Source: Lunularia cruciata
Lineage: Eukaryota > Streptophyta > Marchantiopsida > Lunulariales > Lunulariaceae
DNA length: 64,000 nucleotides
Direction: 5' to 3'
NCBI GenBank assembly: GCA_948567375.1
Contig: OX419761.1
Location: 46,600,243-46,664,242 of the forward strand
Shown here one piece after another: positions 27,087-38,620 of this stretch. A model generated the notes under the pieces. It worked only from the letters and a program-made list of their open reading frames with translations, was not told where the DNA came from and ran no database searches. Within the stretch, counting starts at the first letter, position 1; each line of letters begins with the position of its first letter. The position numbers and the translations under genes are program-made.

Positions 27087-27770
27087 CATAACATCCATTG
27101 GTACATGCATACTCTCTTTGAATATTTAGTGGCATATTGTAAGTAGATGAAAGATGTTTGATTATATGGATTTTAACCAAGCTTATAAATTAGCTAAAAT
27201 CAACTAGAGTTAATCAAAACTAAGACAAATGTGTTTTTTTAAGTGTGGGTTAACAAATTAACATCACCAACATGGATTATAGTGTGTTTTTTATGTTCTT
27301 CATATATATTTTGCTTAGAAGAAAGTTTTGAGAACTATTGGATACACAAGCCTTTTTGGTGTGGATTTTCTACAATCAAAGGATAGCCCATGGGAAGGAA
27401 TCCTTGACTTATTTGCTAGGTGAAGATAAGATCACATTGCTTATGGAGATAATTTTCATGAGTACAAATATTCTTTTGACTTTGACTCTTTATGACTTTT
27501 TGCATAGTAAATTGAGTTATTGTATTAATTAGTAACTTTTGGTCTAAGAGTTTTACAATTATATAACCAAGGAAGAGGAGTTAATCATCATTCTTTTATT
27601 TGCAACTATTTTAGTCTTATTTGGAGCTCTGGCGAGTAATGACTTGAGTCTTGGAACTACCTCACAATTTTACTCTTGGAGTAGTGTCATGGAGTTTTGT
27701 CCTCCATCTCCTTAGGTTATTATGTGATGCATTAATAGCCATTAGAGCCTACTATATATTAATCTTTTAA
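27087..27770 (+). repeat. R1 repeat, copy 4 (highly diverged)
   Basis: Follows the R1 order: cataacatccattggtacatgc, tattgtaagta, agctaaaatcaactagagtt, aggatagcccatgggaaggaatccttgactt, a ggaagaggagtta block and tgcaactattttagt. The 3' terminus is eroded. It is the most diverged copy in the window and so probably the oldest. Confidence 0.65.
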
Positions 27771-27872
27771 CATTTTGCATAGTGTTTAATAAATGAGATA
27801 TTCACAAAACCTTTTGCTCCTACTTTTATGGATATTCTTCTTGATATGATCTTTATGATTTGTTAGCAAGCA

Positions 27873-28296
27873 TGTAAAAGACCAAGACCGAGGAGAGAAA
27901 TAGGAGAATGGAAGATCACATTGGGACACTTGAATGTGGGAAAACTCCAAATGCCTAGCATGAGCTTTGGCTCTTGTATTTATAGGGAGCATACAAGGCC
28001 CTATTGAAGCTTCCCAAGAAGCTTCTTTGGGCTGCTTTCTTGAAGTGAAAGCCAAGTTAAACGAGAAGCTTCTCACAAGCTTCCTGCTTGAAGTCATTTA
28101 CTTGGCATGCAAACTAAGCTGGTTGGAAGCTTCTAGAAGCTTTCTTCTAGAAACTACATACTTGGGGTGCAAGCTAAGCTAGTGAGAAGCTTCCCAAGAA
28201 GCTTCATAGATGCTTCTAGAATGTTATAGGCTAATTTGGCCTATTCATTACTTTCTTCACCTTGACTAACTTTGTTGCTAAACTCATATTGTTACA
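27873..28296 (-). repeat. E2 3' LTR
   Basis: On the minus strand TGTAACAATATGAG...CTTTTACA, 424 bp, matching 44,357-44,780. Contains several GAAGCTTC palindromes. The adjoining internal sequence (28,297-28,312, minus strand GCGGTGGGGGAATA) is the polypurine tract that primes plus-strand synthesis, which fixes this as the 3' LTR. Confidence 0.88.
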
Positions 28297-29080
28297 TATT
28301 CCCCCACCGCTAGTTGGTGACACCTTTGCTGCCATTGAAGCTTCAAACTCTTGGATGGATGTTTGTGTATTCTGAAGATAAGAAGGAAGCTCCCAAGTGG
28401 CATCATGAAGGGGATAGCCCTTCCAAAGGACCTTATACTCTTTATGTTGTTGGCAGTTGTGTTGGATGTCGTGATGTGCAAGTATACAATCAACTTTGTA
28501 CTCCTCATGATCATGGATAGAGATGGGAGGAGGAAGAGATTGGACACAAGAGGAAAAAGAAGATGGATTAGGAGCAAAGGATTTTAACTTGGACACATAA
28601 AAGATAGGGTGGATGCACATATGACAAGGTAGTGCAAGTCAATAAGCAACAAGAGAGATGACTTGGGTGACATCAAAGAGTCTTATCCAATCAAAAGCGA
28701 GATTACAAACTTGGGTATCAAGTGGGAGGGGCAATTTACTGGAAGAGAGCATGACTTTGTCACCAACTAGAAAGGTGAGATCACGATGATGTGGTCTGCA
28801 TATTAATTCTGACTCTTTTGAGCAACAAGGAGGTGAGACTTGGCTTGTTGGAGGGATTGGCATATGGTGGTCAAGAAGGTTGAAGTATGAGGGACATGAG
28901 ATGGAAGAGGAACAAGAAGGGACTCTAGAACAAGTGGATCTTGGCCAAAATTGAAAAAGAAAGGAGAGAATCCGGTGCTTGCCTATATGGAGTTATTGTA
29001 TGCAAACTCTACAATTGCAAGACATTCATCCCAATTGGTGTGATGAATATTGACGAATGCACAAAGCATATCCTCCAAGG
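28297..29080 (-). pseudogene. E2 integrase C-terminal part and chromodomain
   Basis: Minus-strand translation gives, from 29,080 leftward, NCTLEDMLCAFVNIHHTNWD and EFAYNNS (integrase end of core), then FLVGDKVMLSSSKLPL (28,639-28,863). A chromodomain follows at about 28,370-28,500 (EYKVDCILAHHDIQ, then EYKVLWKGYPLHDATWELP) with its aromatic and Trp residues. Chromodomains are typical of chromoviruses and direct integration to methylated-histone chromatin. Frames change between segments. Integrase resumes on the far side of E4 at 32.6 kb. Confidence 0.85.
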
Positions 29081-29165
29081 TGCAATTTTCAATTGGTACA
29101 CACATTTTTCTGTTTTGTTTTGGTTTGTTAAAGTTTTGAACAAGAAGTGAATTAAGAAAGCCAAA

Positions 29166-30199
29166 TTATGAAGGAAAGAATGGACTTGTGTGTCTTTGGA
29201 GTAAACCCAAAGAAGTTGACCTTGAGTCGAGAACCAGAAGTACTAGGATAGGGTTACAAAGAGACAAATCCAAAGAAGGGTGTCTTTGGATCGGGAAGCA
29301 AAGGCCAATATGAAGATGGTGTAACAACCTCTCTATATGTCAGGCTGGGCAAGAAGTACACTTCAAGAAATGACAGAGGTAGGAGAAGAATACCTTGATA
29401 GTGACAAGAAACCAACACATAGAAGAAGTGAGAGTTGATTTTCAAATTGACTCAAGAATGATTGCACTTTGGGGTACCAAAAAATTGCAAATACGCAGGA
29501 AGAAATTGAATATGTCAAGTAAATATCCTATTTCTCTAAGTATTTGTCCTATATTAATGTGTGTCAAGAAGCCAATTGAGAGTGAAATTTTCCAAAGTCC
29601 AAAAGGAGTTAGAGTGTTGCATCTAGGAGAGGGGATGGTCTTCCAATGCCAAAGAACTAAAGAGAAAATCATGGCAAAGAAAACTAAGAACGCACTCACA
29701 ATGAGGAGTTTTTCAATTTGGAGATTAGATGTCATAGCTAGGATCAAGGTCTTGATTAGACTTTGGATTACATTCTTGGCATGGAATTGGAATTTCTGTT
29801 TTCCAAGCATCATGGCAAAGATATCTACTAGTAATTGTGAGGAAGGCACTAAAGTAGAGGGGAAGAGAGGAAATATGGCTTGATGGACTGAGTCGGATTG
29901 GAGGTTAGTATCGGGGAGGGAAATAGGAGAGGAAATTGGGATCACCTTCTATTGGAAGTGTGATGCTGCAGAGGAGACCGCGGAAATCAAAAACTTGTTC
30001 TTCACTCCACATACTAACAATGGCTACAAAGTGAAGTCCTATCAGGCCCCAATCAAGCAGAGAATTGTGGGAGCAATAATGGCTATGTTCAAACCTAAAA
30101 GAACAACATATGTGAACATGTAGGAGGCAATCTTCTTCCACCACATGTTTTCAAGAGTGAAGGTGAACTGAGCAAAGTGCTTCCACCAACAAACAAGGC
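29166..30199. other. E4 left part, two overlapping antisense open frames
   Basis: Frames of 162 codons (29,395-29,883, plus) and 167 codons (29,442-29,945, minus) overlap almost completely. Neither has a recognisable domain; the minus one is hydrophobic. The element orientation (polypurine tract on plus strand) favours the plus frame, but long antisense pairs are expected in this composition, so neither is called a gene. Confidence 0.3.
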
Positions 30200-31790
30200 A
30201 GATGATCGTCAATTGGAGAACCAATTTGACTCCACATTACTTTGCATCGTTTGCAACACACTTCTACTTTGGACTAAATTTGTTGAAAATGGAGGAGAGG
30301 CAGCATATGGTGTAATATTTCCATCTTGATCTATGATGAGAAGAGGATGAAGAGGAGCAACAATATATGTTACAATTGTGAGCCAACAATGATCACTTCA
30401 TCAGAATGGGACAGAGGGAGATGGTGGAAGGAAGAAGTCCAAAGACAAAGAAGTAGACTAAACCCAAAGAGGTAGCATTGCCCTAGACATGACGAAAGAT
30501 CCAAAGACTTAATCCGCAAGGTAAGAAGATGGTGAAGGAGGAGGCTTTAGAGATAGAGTCAAAAAGGAGAGACAAAGTCTAGAGGAGGAGACTCAAAAGA
30601 AGACAAGCTCACACTATAGAGTGAGGAATTTGGAAGTGAGAGTGATGGTGAAGAGGAAGTCTAGCAATTGATTGAGGCAAAAGAAGATGAGGCATTCCAT
30701 GCAGCAATTAATCATATGGAGGGAGGAGATAATCCTTGCTTAGAATTGGGCATGGATGAAGAGCCAAAGAGGGAAGACCAGAAAGGAAGTAGAGCCAAGA
30801 AGTCCATAATAGTTGAACTTGCAAGAGAGTGTAACCCAAAAAGAAGAAGAAGCTAAGGAACTTTGGGTGGATGCAGTCTTGAAGAAGAAGACTTTAGAGA
30901 ACTTGCAAGAGAGTTTTGAGAAGCGTGAAGAGAGATGCACCGTCAAGCCGTAGAGTTGAAAGCACAAATGACATTGTTGGTGAAGATGAAAGAGGAGGCC
31001 AGTGAAGTTTGCATTGAAAGTATTCATGTGAAGGTGATGGCGGCTATGATGGAGTAGGAGTTAGAGAGCCTGAAGAAGAGTACAACCGGAAAAGATCAAG
31101 CATGGCAGAGAGAGTTGGCAATCTAACACCAAGAGGAGGAAAGATTGCATGGTTTGGTCAGGGGTGTTGAGATATAGAGTGCTTAGTATGCCAAAGGGCA
31201 GAAGATGCTTGTTGTGTACACAGATGAGTTAAAGATGCACCAATAAGATTTCAAGGCAAAATGATCTTGGGGGTATGCATCAGAGTCAATAGGAGAAGTG
31301 GTTGGCAGATTGTGAGCCATGCTGAGCACAAAGTCTGAAAGGAGATTGAAGGAAGTGAGATTGCACAAATTGAAATTACTTGTGCAAGAAACTCAAAAGA
31401 GGCGAGCAAAAAATGTAGATATGAACACTCTTTTGATTCGTTTGAGCAAAAGAGTAGATAGGAAGATAATTGAAGTAGGAGATAATGTAAGTCTTAGATT
31501 AGATTTAGTGAACTCAGAGTTAGAAAGACTTTGGAGTAGTGTGAAGGAAGATAAGAAGTCCAAAGTAGCAAAAGTAGGAGTGCAGGTGTATTTGGATCAG
31601 TTATTTTAGACATTAGAGAAGAGTAGGTCAAAAGATAAAGATGTAGATAGATTAGATATGAGTGCAATTGTGATTCAAAGTGAAGAGGTGGTAGAAATAG
31701 CAAAGGATTTAGTGGTATTTAATAGACCCAAAGAAGGAGAAATTATAAGAGGATCATTAGGGTTGAGGGCCAAAGAAGAGGTAGACATCG
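30200..31790 (+). pseudogene. E4 coiled-coil coding remnant
   Basis: Plus-strand fragments are strongly charged: 30,668-30,856 (EAKEDEAFHAAINHMEGGDN) and 31,319-31,609 (KSERRLKEVRLHKLKLLVQE; later RLDLVNSELERLWSSVKEDK), with an intervening region near 30,880-31,100 rich in Glu, Lys and Gln. Heptad spacing suggests coiled coil. This resembles the remnants at 8.2, 17.7 and 22 kb and sits just upstream of a polypurine tract, as expected for the structural protein of a non-autonomous LTR element. Confidence 0.4.
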
Positions 31791-31923
31791 GGTAGGATTG
31801 AGATATGAAGAGGCAAATATAAAGAGGTGCATTATCATTTTAGATCTACAGGTTGGTAAAGTTGTTGTAGAATGGTATTTTTGTTAGTAATTGTTAATTG
31901 CTTTACTATTTAAAGGGGGCATT

Positions 31924-32583
31924 TGTAGTGTTTCATTGTTCATTATTCCAAATTTCTGAAGATAGATAAAGCAAAGTGCTAATTTTACTGCTCATCACTT
32001 AAGCTTAATTTTGAGCATCAATTTTATATTTGTGTTTGTGAGTGTGTGGAGAATTTTGAAGTGCAAGTCAATATGCTTGTTGGATGTTGGATTATGTAGC
32101 CTTGATCTTTGTTTTGTGTGTTTGATCTTGAGTGAAGTGCAATCGGAGCAATGCCTTGACAGATCTGAGAGGAATTGTAGTGCTAGTAGTCTTTTGCATT
32201 TAGGAGTGCAATGTTGAGTTGATGTGAAGCAATTTTGATCAAAGAAGTTGTGCCTTTAGTGGAGGGGTAGAACACAATTTTGAGGTGAAGGTGCCTTACA
32301 GTGAAGTAATTGTCTTTGGAAGGATCTAAATTATCACAATCAAGTTTCTTTTAAAGATTTGATGTAGTTGTGATTAGTGAGTGTTAATTTGTGATAAGAC
32401 TACAAATCAATGCTTTTTACTCTCTTTTGGGTGTGGTTTCTACCTAAGAGATTAAAGAAACAACCAAGAAGAACTACTTGTTACCATTTTTCTTTGTATT
32501 TGGACATTTTTGATTTGTATCTTTGTGAGAACCAACTTTATTTGCCTGATTACCACAAAAGTGATATTTGTTGGGTCGTCACA
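31924..32583 (+). repeat. Probable 3' LTR of E4
   Basis: 660 bp, TGTAGTGTTTCATTG to GGGTCGTCACA, directly after a polypurine tract and ending exactly where the E2 integrase sequence resumes. The single copy means the assignment rests on position and termini only. Confidence 0.5.
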
Positions 32584-32588
32584 TTGCA

Positions 32589-33332
32589 CGTTCAATTTAT
32601 CCATCATTTTGAGGATGATAGGCACTAGACAAAGCAAGCTTGGTGTAGAGTATATAGAAGAGTGCTTGCTAAACTTTCTTGGTGAATTGAGGATCATAGT
32701 TGGAGATGAGTACACACAACATCCCATGATGTTTGAATACATTATCGAAGTAGATCTATGCCAAGGTTGGAGCATCCACAATATCAACTATTGTGCCAAA
32801 TAGATTTGCTTACTAAGCTTATCCACAAACACCACAATTGTTGTGTGACCTTGCTTTGTCTTGGGCAAGGAGGTGATGAGATCTAAGCTTACATGTTCCC
32901 AACGACTAGATGGAATGGGGAGTGGTTGAAGGAGTCCACTCGGTTTTTGGTTATTGGCCTTGTTGCGTTGGCTGCTCTCACATGATCAGAAAAACTCCTA
33001 AACATCATGTACCATGTTAGGCCACCACCATTGGTGTTGGAAGGTACCCAAGGTCTTGTTACAACCATGTGACCAAGAATTGGTAGTTCATGAGCTTCTT
33101 GAAGGCGCATAAGTTGGCAATCACCTTTGGCTAGAACATAGATCTGGTCCTCATGGAATAAAAGGCCTTCTTTGAAGAAGAAGGTGTTGTACTCCTTGTT
33201 GCATGCTACAAGGCAACCATATACCATCTGAAAGAATGGATCTTGTTGTAGAGCTATCCTAAACTTGATTTGGACTTTGGAATCGACCGACACTATCATA
33301 ATTGTTGCCGTGATGAGAAGAAGAGAATTCAA
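32589..33332 (-). pseudogene. E2 integrase N-terminal and core part
   Basis: The open frame 32,889-33,332 covers the zinc-binding region (QEAHELPILGHM then altered cysteines). The core continues toward 32,589 with a YHPQNDG...IERA block whose frame is broken by a stop; this glutamate is the third catalytic residue. The coding ends at the E4 junction. Confidence 0.8.
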
Positions 33333-34720
33333 ATTAGGTCATAATGATAGGGTATCAAGGATGATATTGAACCAACTAGGTTTGTACTCAAGTTTGATGT
33401 CAAACAATTGTAGTTGTTACTTCTATCAATAATGTCGACTCTTCATGTGTTCAAATGTAATGTTTGCAACAAGGGCTTGTGATTAGTTTGCATGAACACT
33501 TGTTTCCCCAAGAGATAATGCCTCCATACCTTGGTGGTATATACCATTGCTATTTGTTCTTTATCTTGAGTAGAGTAATTCCTCTCTGCTGTATTTAGTC
33601 TACAAGACACAAAGACAATAGGATGTAATCCATCTTGAATTCTTGTTGTAACACAACTTTGATTGCAAAGTTAAAAGCATCAAAATCAACCCCACGTGGT
33701 AGTTGAGGATCATATGGTTGAAGAATTGGTCTTGAAGACACCATATGTTTCAAATTCTAGAATGCTTCTTCATGCTTGTTAGTCCATTGAAAGCTCAAGT
33801 TCTTCCCCAAGAGATTGGTCAATGGTGCGGCCACATGAGGATGGTAGTTGATGAACCATTGGTGAAAACTAGCCATTCCATAAAATGCCCATACTTCAGT
33901 GGCATCCTTTGAAGTAGGCCAATTAGTAATGGACTTGATTTTTTCCTCTTCCATCTTGATCCCCTCCGATGAGATCTTGTGAACCAAGAAGGTAACTTCC
34001 TTCTGCCAAAAGGCATACTTGAACTTCTTGCAATAAAAATTCCACTTTTGTAGTCATCTTGGGACTTCTTGCACATGATTCACATGTTCTATCTTTGTCC
34101 TACTATAGATTAAGATATCATCCAAGACCACCATCATGTACCAATCCAACATTCCATCCAACACTCGATGCATCTCATCCATGAAGATTGTTAGAGCATT
34201 AATGAGTCCAAAAGGCATAACTCTCTACTCAAAATGTCCATACCTTGTGCAAAAGGCAATCTTTTGCACATCCTCCTTATCAATGGGGATTTGCTAGTAG
34301 CTACTACTAAGATCCAACTTGGAGAAGCATCATGCTCCACTCAATTGATCAAGCAAGTCATCAATTCAAGGCAAAGGGTATGCATTCTTCACTGTCTCTT
34401 TACTGAGCCTAAGATAATCAATACAAAAATGAAGTCCTCCATCCTTCTTTGGAACAAGTAGTACCGGTGCTCCCCAAGGAGATGTACTATATCATATAAA
34501 ATCCTTCTCTAACAACTTCATGAGTGTTGTTTGCAACTCCTCCAACTCCTTTGGTGAGAGCCAATAGATTGGTCTACTCACTGGAGTACTCCCTTGTACT
34601 AACTCAATCTTGAAGGGCATACCACAATTAGAGGGTAATCCCTTTGGCAGATCATCTGGGAACACATCCACAAATTCTTGAATTATGTGGTCAACCATTG
34701 CTCAATGAGGCTCCTAACTC
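33333..34720 (-). pseudogene. E2 reverse transcriptase and RNase H
   Basis: From 34,698 leftward: VDHIIQEFVDVFPDDLPKG, WLSPKELEELQTTL (RT approach), fragments of fingers and palm, the catalytic box VLDDILIYS at about 34,095-34,122, then thumb KSITNWPTSKDATEVWAFYG (33,757-33,987) and RNase H pieces down to 33,340. Stops and frame changes occur between blocks. Confidence 0.82.
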
Positions 34721-35037
34721 TTGTTGGATCCTCCTTGTGCAATCGGCTTGATCCACACTGCAAAAATAAACTTATCTTCCTCCAAAGCTTGCTCTATAGC
34801 TGCTTCATTGAAAAACTTCTCATATATGGATTTATCTTACTCCAAGGCTCACTCTATTTTTGCTTTCCTGACAAAATTCTTGTCTTGGGACTTCTCTTCC
34901 TTCAAAGCTCACTCTATGGCTATTGTCTTTACAAACTTCCCATCTTGGGGCTTCTCTTCTTCCAAATCTTGCTTTATGGCTGCTTTCCTTACAAACTTCT
35001 CATCTTGGGACTGACTATCCTTAGGTGTCTTACTCAA
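34721..35037 (-). pseudogene. E2 spacer between protease and RT, with repeats
   Basis: The minus strand encodes a degenerate repeated motif (DGKFVKTIAIE, DEKFVRKAAIKQ, each about 27 residues) also present once in E1 at 1,315-1,355 (VGKFVSKAAIEQ). The repeated unit of about 81 bp is visible four times between 34,750 and 35,030 (cttcctccaaagcttgctctat and variants). The E3 insertion follows directly. Confidence 0.6.
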
Positions 35038-35443
35038 TGTAATATTGCAAGGATAGCAGAGAAACACAGATGCACAAATACAAGTTTCACACTTAAACTC
35101 CGATGCCCCAAAGGAGCACCTTCTCTTTATTATATAGACAAAGAAGATCTCCTTCAAGGAAACTCCACCATAAGATTAGGCACATAGATAGGTGATATGT
35201 CAGCAAGCTCCACCCTTGGATTACTTACTTGGATGGGTGATATGTCCGTCTTGGTCCTATTTGGTTGGGCAAACAAGCTTTGACCAGAGAGAATATTTTA
35301 GGGAATATTCCTAAATGAATACCAAAATCATGTGGGTGAGGTACAATTAAGCTTTCAATGAGACAAAGCAAGAGGGAGGGAAGGCCATACTTTTCTCCAT
35401 TAAGAGGGGGGGGGGAATTGCACATTTTTGAGACCTAATTCAT

Positions 35444-36858
35444 TATAATACCAAGAGCTAGTCATATGATCTAGATGTGAAATTTGGTTTGGGAACATCT
35501 AGAATGATGTTATACATGATGGTCAAAATATATCAGATATAAATATCACCAAAAGAGGACTTCTACTAATAGGGCAGAAACCAAAATAGACTTGAGAACC
35601 TTAGAACCTATAGCTAAAAATATGATTTAAAGGTGAGAATTGGTTTGGTAACATTTGGAAGGATGTTACACATGATGGAATAAATAGATCAAAAAGAGGT
35701 ATCACCAAAAGTGGACTTTTACTAATAGAGTAGGAATTGAAAGATGCCCAAAATCTTGGAAGGCCTAAATGAATGAATTAGGCCTCAAAAATATGCAGAT
35801 TCCCCCCAACAAAGGAAAATTTGGCCTTCCCTCCCCTTGCTTTGTCTCGTTGAGAGCTTTCCTATGGTACCTTATGTGATTCTTAGATTCCAATAGGAAG
35901 ATTCCCTAAAAGATTCCCTTTGATCAAAGCTTGTTTGACCAACCAGATAGGACTTGTGAGCCGGCCTGTTTCTCACTCAGGATGAACATCTGATAGCTAT
36001 TATGGTAGCGCACCATGGACTAAGAAGGCAAGGAACCCCAACTCCATCATACTCCTCCAAGGCTAACACTCCAAGACTCAAGACATTGCTCACTAGAGAA
36101 CTCAATGAGAGAGATAGTTACAAATGAAAGGATGATGAGTACCTTCTCACCCCTTGTTTATATACTTGTGAAATAGTTACGTACCAAAGTTACTAATTAC
36201 CGTAGTAACTCAAGTTACTAGACTAAAAGTCAAGTAAAGTCAAAAAGTAGAAAGGAATATCCATTCACATGGGCATATTCCCCTAAGCATGTGGTCTTAT
36301 CTTGACCCAACCACTAAGTCAAGGATTCCTTCACATGGGCTATCCTTGGACTAAAGAAGAATCCAAAATAAAAAGGCTTGCGGGCCCAAGAGTTCTCAAC
36401 TCTTTCCCCAAAGCCAAACACCTAGGAATAATACCAAGTCAACACACTAGAATCCAAAATAGTGATGCTCATCTTTTCTACTTCCTCTAAAGTAAGGTCC
36501 CCTCTATCTTAGCTATGACTAACTTTAGCTAACCATGACTAATACAAAACCATCCTTTATCTCTATATAAATAATATCTCTTAAGTACTTGTAATACCAA
36601 GCTAAATATCACAATACCACACACATGCACAAATGGGTGTTACAGACCTAGACCAGACATGTCACCAATCCAAGTAAGTAATCCAAGGGTGGAGCTTGTT
36701 GACACATCACCTGTTTGTGTGCCTAATCCTATGGTGGAGCTTCCTTGGAGGAGATCCTCTTTGTCTATATAATAAAGAGAAGGTGCTCCTTTTGGGGCAT
36801 CAAATGTTTGAGTGTGTAATCTGTGTTTTCTCTCTTCTCTTGTACTAAGAGTATAAGA
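35444..36858 (-). repeat. R2 solo LTR, inverted, inside E3 LTR (long form)
   Basis: Begins TATAATACCAAGAGC and ends AGTATAAGA, the reverse of R2 with decayed termini. Flanks TTCAT (35,439-35,443) and TTTAT (36,859-36,863) are a target duplication with one transition. It carries the duplicated 3' block of the long form and is itself interrupted by R1 at 35,956-36,644. Confidence 0.85.
35956..36644 (-). repeat. R1 solo-LTR-like repeat, copy 5 (youngest nest level)
   Basis: Nearly identical to copy 1 at 9.9 kb in the same orientation. The host R2 sequence reads through as GACCT; flanks are GACTT (35,951-35,955) and GACCT (36,645-36,649). It is the innermost of four nested insertions, hence the most recent of that stack. 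Confidence 0.9.
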
Positions 36859-37065
36859 TTTATCTATTTAGACCTCCAAAATTGCCTTCAAAGATTTCAG
36901 GCACATTTTGGTTCCTTCTCTATTAGTAGAAGTCTCCTTTTTGTGATACCTCTTTTTGATCTATTTAGTCCATCATATGTAACATCTTTTAGAGATGTTA
37001 TCAAACAAAATTTCACATCTAGATCATATGGCTAACTCTTGGTATTACAAACCTCCCTCCTTTTA

Positions 37066-37500
37066 AGATGCAACATCCTTGTTGTGTAGTTGTTGCTAAA
37101 ACACTTGCACCATCACCGATGCATGTGTCAAATTGGCAATGGGCTCCCAAGTTGCCTCATAGAGGGAGTAACCTTTCCATTGTACCAAATAGTCCCCACG
37201 GATGGCGAGTACCATGGATGCATTTCTGGAAGATACTCTCTACTTCATATTCCTCCGTGTCATCAATGAATGTTAGACAAGGTAGACTGTCTTGTGTGGA
37301 ATGACAAGGGTCAATCAGGAAGCATATTTGCATTGTAGGGAAACATGGAACACTGGATGGATCTTCATATGTGGTGGTAGCTTGAAGTGATAGGCCACAG
37401 TGCCAACTTGATGAAGAATAGAAAAAAGACCCAATAAAATGAAGTCTTAGCTTACAAGGGCCAATTAATGTGAGGTTGGTTGTAGACAACCACAATTGAT
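37066..37500 (-). pseudogene. E3 integrase C-terminus and chromodomain
   Basis: The open frame 37,157-37,495 contains WLSTTNL and then DDTEEYEVESIFQK. After a frameshift the alternative frame reads YLVQWKGYSLYEATWEP, completing a chromodomain. The polypurine tract follows. A stop lies near the end of the shifted frame. Confidence 0.8.
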
Positions 37501-38620
37501 CCCAACATTGAACTCCATATGCTTATGGTGTGCATCAGCATATTGCATCTATAAGTTTTGTGCAATCTACAATCTATGCTTGGCGCTCTCCATACCTTGT
37601 TGGAGAGCGCCATTTTAGAAACAAATGTGTTGATTGCATTGACCTTGGTAGCCACCGGATGGATCTTCATCAAGCTAGAAGGTGTGAAGGGATGCTCACC
37701 ATACATGAGGAAGAATAGAGGAACATGGGTGGATGCATTCACCAAATTGCTATAAGCAAATTCTACCAATGGGAGTAGGGTGTCTCTTGCTCCCCTAAGG
37801 TGAAGCCATGCAACATGTCTTCAAAAATGCAATTAGCCTGTTTTGTTTGTCCATATGTTTGTGGGTGGTAAGCTGTGGACATGGCCAACTTGGTTTTGAA
37901 GAAACCAAAGAATGATCACCAAAACAAACTAGTGAATTGAGTGCTCCTATTGGTGATGAGTACTTGAGACAAGACATGGTGAGAGAAGATTGCATCTAAC
38001 TATAATAGAGCTAATTATGGAGCAGTCACATCCTTGGTGGTAGGGCGTACATGAATCATTTTGCTAAGCTGGTCCACAAAGACCATGATGCAGTCAAACT
38101 TTGAGGTGGTCTTGGGTAATTCACAAACGAGATCCATCTTCACTTGTTTCCAATGTGTAGGAGTGGGGAGATAATGAACAAGCCCTATAGGAGCTTGATT
38201 AGAAGTTGTGTTTAGTTGACAGAGTAGGCAGGTATGCACATAGTCCATCATGTTGTTGCTCATCTTAGGCCAATTGTAATGGCACTAGATTGCATCCAAG
38301 GTCTTGTCCACTCCGACTTGGCCTGCAATGGCTGAATCATGACATTTCACTAGAATAGTAGTGCGTAATTTTGAGACATTTGGGATCCATAATATACCAT
38401 TACAAAAGGTGAGTGCTTGGGTGTTGGTGATGCCTTTGGATGATTGCGCTCCTACAGTTTGTGGATCAGTTTTGTAGTAGCTAGAATCTCGGGCTAGAAT
38501 TTAGGGTTAATCTTAACCTCGGCCACCAAATTTTTTACCATTGGCATGCGAGTGAATGCATCTACAAGTTGCTTCTCACCTTCAACATAGGTGATTGTCA
38601 TGTTGAAGCACTATTGCTAC
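37501..38620 (-). pseudogene. E3 integrase
   Basis: The zinc-binding region ends CHYNWPKM...YVHTCLLC (38,180-38,290). The core starts KQVKMDLVCELPKT (first catalytic Asp intact) in 38,015-38,263, continues in broken frames with TAYHPQTDG-like sequence at 37,820-37,880, and ends VEFAYSNLVNAST...FFLMYGEHPFTP in 37,452-37,769. Frameshifts separate the three pieces. Confidence 0.82.

Larger units (their letters stand above)
29085..32583 (+). mobile_element. Nested insertion E4 in E2 integrase, unclassified
   Basis: Integrase coding of E2 breaks at 29,084 and resumes at 32,584, with TGCA repeated on both sides (29,081-29,084; 32,585-32,588). Near the right end a polypurine tract AAAGGGGGC (31,912-31,920) precedes TGTAGTG at 31,924, so 31,924-32,583 (TG...GTCACA) is a probable 3' LTR. 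No matching 5' LTR was found, so the left end is truncated or diverged. Between them lie coiled-coil coding remnants. No polymerase is present, suggesting a non-autonomous element. Confidence 0.6.
35038..37049 (-). repeat. E3 3' LTR, interrupted by inverted R2
   Basis: Left piece 35,038 to about 35,443 (TGTAATATTGCAAGG...cctaattcat) and right piece about 36,859-37,049 (tttatctatttagacctcc...GGTATTACA) together equal the 587-bp right LTR. The adjoining polypurine tract (37,050-37,067, minus strand AAAAGGAGGGAGGTTT) marks it as the 3' LTR. Confidence 0.88.

Noticed and set aside
28080..28215. GAAGCTTC-rich tract as a satellite or CRISPR-like array
   Set aside because: It lies within the E2 LTR and recurs in its partner; spacing is irregular.
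29395..29945. Overlapping antisense ORFs of 162 and 167 codons in E4
   Set aside because: Neither has a recognised domain, and mutual antisense openness points to composition; no evidence to choose one.
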